Of a DNA stretch of 6,241 nucleotides, positions 1 to 3,632 are shown piece by piece. This stretch comes from Gemmatimonadota bacterium (GTDB lineage Bacteria; Gemmatimonadota; Gemmatimonadetes; Palauibacterales; Palauibacteraceae), in assembly GCA_030598525.1 (NCBI GenBank), contig JAUVPT010000102.1, positions 1 to 6,241 on the forward strand, read 5' to 3'. Numbering within the stretch: the first letter of the stretch is position 1; every line of letters begins with the position of its first letter. The translations under genes and the position numbers were made by a program. The notes below the pieces were generated by a model. It did not search any database, was not told the DNA's origin, and worked only from the letters and a program-made list of their open reading frames with translations.

Positions 1-555
1 CTCCGGGTGGCGCACGTGGATTCCCAGAAACTCCTGAAGACCATCGAGGAGCTGGGTACTACGGGCCGGCTGGATGAAGCCATGCAGACGGCTCGCGAGA
101 CGCGAGGCCCGGTAGCTGCCATTCTCGTATCCGGCCTCACGCGGGTGAAGGATCAGCAGACGGGCAAGGACATCGAGAAGGCGATCTCCACTACGGGCAA
201 TATCGAGCTCGATTTTCTCGAACGGGGCATGAACGTCCTGGCGACCATCGCGAACGTGGCGCCCATGCTGGGCTTCCTGGGCACGGTGATCGGCATGATC
301 GCGGCCTTCGCCGCCATCGAAGCCGCGGGACAGGTCGAGCCGACCCTGGTCGCTTCGGGCATCAAGGTTGCCCTGATCACGACGGCCTCCGGACTGGCCA
401 TCGCCATTCCGGTGAACATCTTCTATAACTGGTTCGTCAGCCGTATCGACACGCTGATCATGGACATGGAGAAGGGCGCCCAGGCGGTCCTCGACCTGAT
501 CTGGAACGCCGAAGCTCGAAGGCGCGCCCAGGCGACGGGTACGGGCCAGGCCTGA
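1..555 (+). CDS. exbB: ExbB/TolQ/MotA-family proton channel subunit (5' end missing)
   Basis: Inner-membrane channel subunit that, with ExbD, converts the proton gradient into motion of TonB. The reading frame is open through base 1, so the GTG at base 7 is not a credible start; the first transmembrane helix and true N-terminus lie outside the window. Numbering from that GTG, residues 5-70 are the cytoplasmic region, including an EKAISTTGNIELDFLERG stretch. Residues about 76-100 form a transmembrane helix with the family signature APMLGFLGTVIGMI. Residues about 119-144 form the last helix, with ALITTASGLAIAIP followed by the usual YN (FYNWF). A short charged tail ends at TGA 553-555. The ExbB rather than TolQ or MotA assignment rests on the two exbD genes and tonB directly downstream; TolQ in a Tol-Pal-like system is the main alternative. 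No frameshift is visible. Confidence 0.93.
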   Translation, partial: LRVAHVDSQKLLKTIEELGTTGRLDEAMQTARETRGPVAAILVSGLTRVKDQQTGKDIEKAISTTGNIELDFLERGMNVLATIANVAPMLGFLGTVIGMIAAFAAIEAAGQVEPTLVASGIKVALITTASGLAIAIPVNIFYNWFVSRIDTLIMDMEKGAQAVLDLIWNAEARRRAQATGTGQA

Positions 556-575
556 TGGCGTTCACGCCGCAAAGC

Positions 576-582
576 GAGGTGG
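576..582 (+). promoter_or_regulatory. Shine-Dalgarno site of the first exbD
   Basis: GAGGTGG lies 7 bases before the ATG at 590. It selects that start over an out-of-frame ATG at 583, which sits directly against the site. The 34-base exbB-exbD gap contains no terminator-like structure. Confidence 0.75.
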
Positions 583-589
583 ATGGAAC

Positions 590-1012
590 ATGCCGATTCT
601 GAATCGCAAGCAGCGGGTGTCGGACGAGATCCCGACAGCCTCGATGGCGGACATCGCCTTCCTGCTTCTCGTGTTCTTCCTGACCACTACGGTGTTCAAC
701 GAAGAGAAGGGCTTGCCGATCGTCCTTCCGGAACAGTCAGAGGAACAGGACGTGTCGGCCAAGAATCTGATCTTCTTCATCGTCCGGCCCGACGGGTCCG
801 TAGTCGTGAAGCGTGGCGAGAGCGAGCAGGAGCAAGTCGTCCAGTATCGCCAGGTCGAGATCATCCTCAGGCAGGAGCTGGCTCAGAACAGCAACCTGAT
901 CGCGGCCGTGAAGACGGATCCGAACGCGGCGTACCGGCACATGGTGAATGTGCTGGACGAGGTCAAGAAGGCGGGGGCCGAGCGCATCTCGCTGCAGATT
1001 CTCGAGGAGTAG
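590..1012 (+). CDS. exbD: ExbD/TolR-family biopolymer transport protein (first paralogue)
   Basis: ExbD subunit, 140 residues, the usual family length. It is a single-pass inner-membrane protein whose dimer sits inside the ExbB ring and couples proton flow to TonB. A basic cytoplasmic N-terminus (residues 1-12) leads into IPTASMADIAFLLLVFF, the ExbD signature, with one transmembrane helix at about 18-36. Asp21 is at the position of the essential membrane aspartate (Asp25 in E. coli ExbD). The periplasmic domain starts with GLPIVLPE (41-48) and includes VRPDGSVVV (65-73), an AVKTDPNAAY segment (106-115) and the final helix and strand ending ISLQILEE. The start is supported by GAGGTGG at 576-582. 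The gene ends 3 bases before the next exbD, whose ribosome site it contains, which suggests coupled translation. TolR is the alternative name; the downstream tonB favours ExbD. Confidence 0.94.
   Translation: MPILNRKQRVSDEIPTASMADIAFLLLVFFLTTTVFNEEKGLPIVLPEQSEEQDVSAKNLIFFIVRPDGSVVVKRGESEQEQVVQYRQVEIILRQELAQNSNLIAAVKTDPNAAYRHMVNVLDEVKKAGAERISLQILEE
1004..1009 (+). promoter_or_regulatory. Shine-Dalgarno site of the second exbD, inside the first exbD
   Basis: GAGGAG, made from the Glu-Glu codons that end the first exbD, lies 6 bases before the ATG at 1016. Its position inside the upstream coding end points to translational coupling. Confidence 0.75.
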
Positions 1013-1015
1013 GGC

Positions 1016-1459
1016 ATGTCCAGCAAGAAGGGATTCAAACGCAAGTCGGGTGCGAGCAGTGACATTCCATCGTCGTCGATGGCCGACATCGCGTTCCTGC
1101 TGCTGATCTTCTTTATGGTCTCGACCGTGTTCCGCAAAGAGAAGAAGCGGAACATCGAGTGGACGACGGCAGAGTCCACCGAGAAGATCGACGAGAAGCG
1201 GAAGAACATCCTCCACATCTGGGTGGAGCCGGACGGGACCGTCTACATCAACGACCAGATCGTACCGTACGACAACATCGCGGATATCGTGCGACCGATC
1301 TATGCGGAGAACCGGGAGCTGGTGGTGGCGATCCGGGGCGACCGGGACGTGCCGTACAACCAGATCAACACGATTACGGAGCAGCTTCAGGCGTCGGGCG
1401 CCGTTCGGGTGACGTTCGCGACCCGGGTGGAGCAGCGGGTCCAGAGAGCCAGGAGGTAG
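1016..1459 (+). CDS. exbD: ExbD/TolR-family biopolymer transport protein (second paralogue)
   Basis: Second ExbD, 147 residues, tandem to the first and clearly a paralogue. Both share the block SMADIAFLLL followed by V or I and FF, preceded by IP and small residues. A lysine/arginine-rich N-terminus (residues 1-12) precedes the single transmembrane helix (about 21-40) with Asp24 as the predicted proton-carrying residue. The periplasmic part diverges strongly from the first copy: a charged linker (KEKKRNIEWTTAESTEKI, 41-58), then ILHIWVEPDGTVYIND (65-80), a VVAIRGDRDVPYNQI strand-turn segment (103-117) and a basic C-terminal tail. The first copy has the LP motif after the helix and this one does not, so the two probably occupy different roles, possibly as a heterodimer (inference). 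The last codons carry the ribosome site of tonB. Confidence 0.93.
   Translation: MSSKKGFKRKSGASSDIPSSSMADIAFLLLIFFMVSTVFRKEKKRNIEWTTAESTEKIDEKRKNILHIWVEPDGTVYINDQIVPYDNIADIVRPIYAENRELVVAIRGDRDVPYNQINTITEQLQASGAVRVTFATRVEQRVQRARR
1451..1457 (+). promoter_or_regulatory. Shine-Dalgarno site of tonB, inside the second exbD
   Basis: AGGAGGT, a near-perfect anti-16S match, overlaps the last codons and first stop base of the second exbD and lies 6 bases before the GTG at 1464. It decides the GTG as the tonB start and couples the two genes. Confidence 0.8.
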
Positions 1460-1463
1460 TCTC

Positions 1464-2189
1464 GTGAACCCACACGACGAACAAAAGATTACGTCCCGCG
1501 ACGAGATCAAGAAGGCCAGGGCAGCCAAGCGCGCGAGCGCTGCCGCCTTCCTGCCGGCCAACGACCGGTTCAAGCAGAGCTACTCGGCGCTGACGTATCT
1601 CGGCGTAATCCTGGCAACCGCTTTTCACTTCGCGGTATTCGAGTTCTTTCCACAGTTGGAGGCGGCCGATCTCGGCAGCGTGAGCGAGGAGCTCTCGGCC
1701 ATCGAGTTGCCGCCAGAGGTGAAGATTCCGCCGCCCCCCGAGCAGATCGCTCGCCCGGCCACGCCGCGCGTGGCGGCCGCGGAGGTCAGCGAGGACATCA
1801 CCATCGCACCGACCACGTTCGAGGACAACCCGGTCGAGAATCTTCCGCCGCCGCCCGCTGGAGCGGACCCTTCCGCCACGCCGTCGTACATCGCGCGCGA
1901 CGTGGAGCCGAGACTGAGGAATGGCCGGGAGATCCAGCAGCTGCTGGAGCGCCTCTATCCTCCGATGCTGAAGGAGGCCGGCATCGGCGGTCGTGTTCTC
2001 CTCTGGGTGTTCGTGGACGAGGGTGGCTCTGCCGAGCGGTCACAGATTCACACATCCAGTGGGTATCCGGCGCTGGATAACGCGGCGGCCCAGATCGTCG
2101 AGCAGATGGATTTCTCACCGGCCATGAACCGAGACAAGGCGGTCGGAGTGTGGATCGCGCAGCCCATCGACTTCAGCGTTTCGCGATAG
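1464..2189 (+). CDS. tonB: TonB family energy transducer
   Basis: TonB-type protein, 241 residues, spanning from the inner membrane through the periplasm to outer-membrane TonB-dependent transporters. Residues 1-39 are a basic, probably cytoplasmic tail, unusually long beside E. coli TonB. Residues about 41-62 form the transmembrane anchor, with His55 in the helix, reminiscent of the functional TonB membrane histidine. Residues 63-150 are a proline-rich linker with PPEVKIPPPPEQ (83-94) and NLPPPPAG (126-133). Residues about 153-240 are the TonB C-terminal domain: LYPPML (164-169), IGGRVLLWVFVDEGG (174-188), SSGYPALDNAAAQIVEQMDFSPA (198-220, in two parts) and VGVWIAQPIDF (227-237). GTG is chosen as start because AGGAGGT sits 6 bases upstream. 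It is the last gene of the operon; a terminator follows 29 bases after its stop. The linker is fairly short. Confidence 0.95.
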   Translation: MNPHDEQKITSRDEIKKARAAKRASAAAFLPANDRFKQSYSALTYLGVILATAFHFAVFEFFPQLEAADLGSVSEELSAIELPPEVKIPPPPEQIARPATPRVAAAEVSEDITIAPTTFEDNPVENLPPPPAGADPSATPSYIARDVEPRLRNGREIQQLLERLYPPMLKEAGIGGRVLLWVFVDEGGSAERSQIHTSSGYPALDNAAAQIVEQMDFSPAMNRDKAVGVWIAQPIDFSVSR

Positions 2190-2218
2190 GCGCGCGACCT
2201 CTCGGGCAGCAGTAGCGT

Positions 2219-2254
2219 GAGCCGCTCGCCTTCTGGCGGGCGGCTCTTTGTTTT
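2219..2254 (+). terminator. Rho-independent terminator of the exbB-exbD-exbD-tonB operon
   Basis: GAGCCGCTCGCC (2219-2230) pairs with GGCGGGCGGCTC (2235-2246): 12 pairs including one U-G wobble, with a TTCT loop. TTTGTTTT follows at 2247-2254. The stem is very GC-rich and the T-run immediate, so this should act as a strong plus-strand terminator separating the TonB operon from yggS. Confidence 0.93.
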
Positions 2255-2292
2255 GGTGGCCGGTCTCAGGCACACGGCGACTGGCGCATCCG

Positions 2293-2321
2293 TTGCCGCT
2301 CCACGTGGCCGGCGGTAGACT
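2293..2321 (+). promoter_or_regulatory. Candidate promoter for yggS-divIVA(-ileS), probably leaderless
   Basis: TTGCCG (2293-2298, 4 of 6 against TTGACA) and TAGACT (2316-2321, 4 of 6 against TATAAT, fits TANNNT) are separated by exactly 17 bases. With normal geometry the first transcribed base would be about 2328, the G of the yggS GTG start. The spacer contains the palindrome CCACGTGG (2301-2308), which might be an operator. It lies just after the upstream terminator, where a new promoter is expected. The hexamers are weak matches, so this is a prediction. Confidence 0.45.
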
Positions 2322-2327
2322 CCCGCC

Positions 2328-3041
2328 GTGAATGAAAAGCAGATCAGGGACCGGGCCCTCGAGATCCGGGAGACCATTGCACGAGCGGCCGAGCGATCCG
2401 GACGTTCCGGATTTGACGTGTTCGTGCTCCCGATCACCAAGGGGCACCCTACCGGAGTCCTGGAGGCAGTGGCCCGTGCGGGGTTCGAGGCGATTGGAGA
2501 GAACCGTGTCGCCGAAGCCGAAACGAAGCTCGCGGAACTCGGCCGGGCGGGAGTCCGGTGGCACATGGTCGGGCACCTGCAGCGAAACAAGGCCGGCCGG
2601 GCGATCCAGACGTTCGACGTCATCGAATCGGTCGATTCGGTGCGCCTCGCCCGTCGTCTGCACTCCGAGGCGGAGAAGGCGGAGCGGCCGAGCATTCCGA
2701 TACTGGCCCAGGTGAATGCGGGTGGGGAGGAGCAGAAGAGCGGGATGGATCCCGCGCAGTTGGTCGACGCCATCGGTGAGATGCTGAACCTGGGACATAT
2801 CCGGGTCCAGGGGCTGATGACGATGGCGCCTTTCACGACCGAAGAACGGGTGCTCAGGCGGACGTTCACGACCGCTCGAGAGTGCCTGGCCCGCTGCCAG
2901 GCCGAATTGCCGGGTTTCGATGGGCGGACGCTGTCGATGGGAATGAGCAACGACTTTGAGATCGCCGTTGAGGAGGGCAGCACGGAGGTCCGCCTCGGGA
3001 CAGTGCTGTTGGGAGAGAGACCGGAGGGACGATGGATCTGA
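2328..3041 (+). CDS. yggS: YggS/PROSC (YlmE) family pyridoxal phosphate homeostasis protein
   Basis: PLP-binding, single-domain (beta/alpha)8-barrel protein of 237 residues, the usual family length, cytosolic. The family buffers free PLP and affects amino-acid/keto-acid pools; no enzymatic reaction is established. All hallmark blocks are present: LPITKGHP (34-41) with the PLP Schiff-base Lys38, the IGENRVAEAETK block (56-67), WHMVGHLQRNK (78-88), QVNAGGEEQKSGM (128-140), VQGLMTMAPF and, near the end, LSMGMSNDFEIAV plus RLGTVLLGER, which form the phosphate-binding region. The start is GTG 2328; an ATG at 2332 is out of frame. No good Shine-Dalgarno site precedes it (only GGCGG 12 bases away), unlike every upstream gene, and a promoter is placed to start the message at the GTG. 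The 3' end overlaps divIVA by 10 bases. Neighbouring divIVA and ileS match the Gram-positive ylmE context. Confidence 0.96.
   Translation: MNEKQIRDRALEIRETIARAAERSGRSGFDVFVLPITKGHPTGVLEAVARAGFEAIGENRVAEAETKLAELGRAGVRWHMVGHLQRNKAGRAIQTFDVIESVDSVRLARRLHSEAEKAERPSIPILAQVNAGGEEQKSGMDPAQLVDAIGEMLNLGHIRVQGLMTMAPFTTEERVLRRTFTTARECLARCQAELPGFDGRTLSMGMSNDFEIAVEEGSTEVRLGTVLLGERPEGRWI
3023..3028 (+). promoter_or_regulatory. Shine-Dalgarno site of divIVA inside yggS
   Basis: GGAGGG lies only 3 bases before the ATG at 3032, closer than usual, within the last codons of yggS. Together with the 10-base gene overlap this suggests that divIVA translation depends on ribosomes terminating on yggS. Confidence 0.6.
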
Positions 3042-3553
3042 CTCCGCTGGATGTTCGGAAGAAGAAGGACGACCTGCGCCGTACGGTGCGCGGCTACGAT
3101 CCCGCTCAAGTGGACGCCTTTCTGGACCTGGTGGCGGATCGCTTCGAGGAGGCGGTACAGGATGAAGTGCGACTGAAGGAGCAAGTGACGCTCCTTCGTG
3201 AACGCCTCGGCGGCTTCGAGGAGCGGGATCGGGCACTCAACGAGGCTCTGATCGCCGCCCAGGAGCTCCGGGAGGAGGCCCGCCTGCAGGCCGAGAAACA
3301 AGCGGGCCTGAGGATACAGGAAGCGGATCAACAGGCGGAGAAGCTGGTGGGTGACGCCAGGCGGTCGGCCGAGGATTCCGAGCGTGCCCTCGCGGATCTG
3401 AACGCCCGCCGGGCCAGTTTTCTGCGCGGGATGCGCTCGCTCCTGGACCGGTTCCTGGCGGAGGTGTCCTACGAGGAAGCGCGGCTGGAGGGCTCACCCG
3501 AGGTCGTGGAAGAGCCCGAGGTGCCCGAAGAGGACGGCGGGGAAGACGAGTGA
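3032..3553 (+). CDS. divIVA: DivIVA domain-containing protein
   Basis: DivIVA-family coiled-coil protein, 173 residues, close to B. subtilis DivIVA in length. The family binds curved membrane at septa and poles and recruits division or envelope-synthesis partners. The N-terminal lipid-binding domain is clear: LTPLDVR (3-9), RGYDPAQVDAFLDLV (20-34). Residues about 35-145 are almost entirely heptad-like, charged and Ala/Leu/Glu-rich, predicted parallel coiled coil, including the family-like AAQELREEARLQAE segment. Residues 155-173 are a very acidic Glu/Pro/Asp tail. Compared with B. subtilis DivIVA as I recall it, the loop between LTP and RGY is two residues longer, carries RKKKDD (9-14), and has Val19 where membrane-inserting Phe17 sits. 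The ATG start is fixed by LTPLD immediately following, GGAGGG upstream and the family start. It overlaps yggS and is followed after 79 bases by ileS. Confidence 0.93.
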   Translation: MDLTPLDVRKKKDDLRRTVRGYDPAQVDAFLDLVADRFEEAVQDEVRLKEQVTLLRERLGGFEERDRALNEALIAAQELREEARLQAEKQAGLRIQEADQQAEKLVGDARRSAEDSERALADLNARRASFLRGMRSLLDRFLAEVSYEEARLEGSPEVVEEPEVPEEDGGEDE

Positions 3554-3568
3554 TCGGAACCCCGGCTC

Positions 3569-3584
3569 ACGAGCCTCGTACGAG
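3569..3584 (+). repeat. Alternating inverted repeat in the divIVA-ileS gap
   Basis: ACGAG (3569-3573), CTCGT (3575-3579) and ACGAG (3580-3584) form two mutually exclusive palindromes; the second, CTCGTACGAG at 3575-3584, is perfect over 10 bases. It lies in the 79-base gap (3554-3632), which has no T-run and so no intrinsic terminator. It might be an operator or a small RNA switch upstream of ileS, or chance. Confidence 0.35.
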
Positions 3585-3632
3585 CTGTGCTGACTCGCGT
3601 GTGACCACCCGAAGACCGGAGTCCCACCACAG

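Noticed and set aside
7..9. GTG as the start of exbB
   Set aside because: The frame is open upstream to the window edge and the visible protein lacks the first transmembrane helix, so this is an internal valine codon.
583..1062. Plus-strand 159-codon frame starting 7 bases before exbD
   Set aside because: It is the shifted frame of exbD, ends inside the second exbD, and has Arg/Gly-rich sequence; the ribosome site spacing and homology favour ATG 590.
2311..2327. GGCGG/CCGCC hairpin just before the yggS GTG
   Set aside because: The 5-pair stem has a 7-base loop and, if the transcript begins at the GTG as predicted, it would not be in the RNA.
2048..3331. Minus-strand open frames of 427 and 373 codons opposite tonB end, yggS and divIVA
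   Set aside because: They run across three real genes and the terminator on the other strand, have Arg/Ser/Pro-rich composition and no family motif; read as GC-driven shadows.
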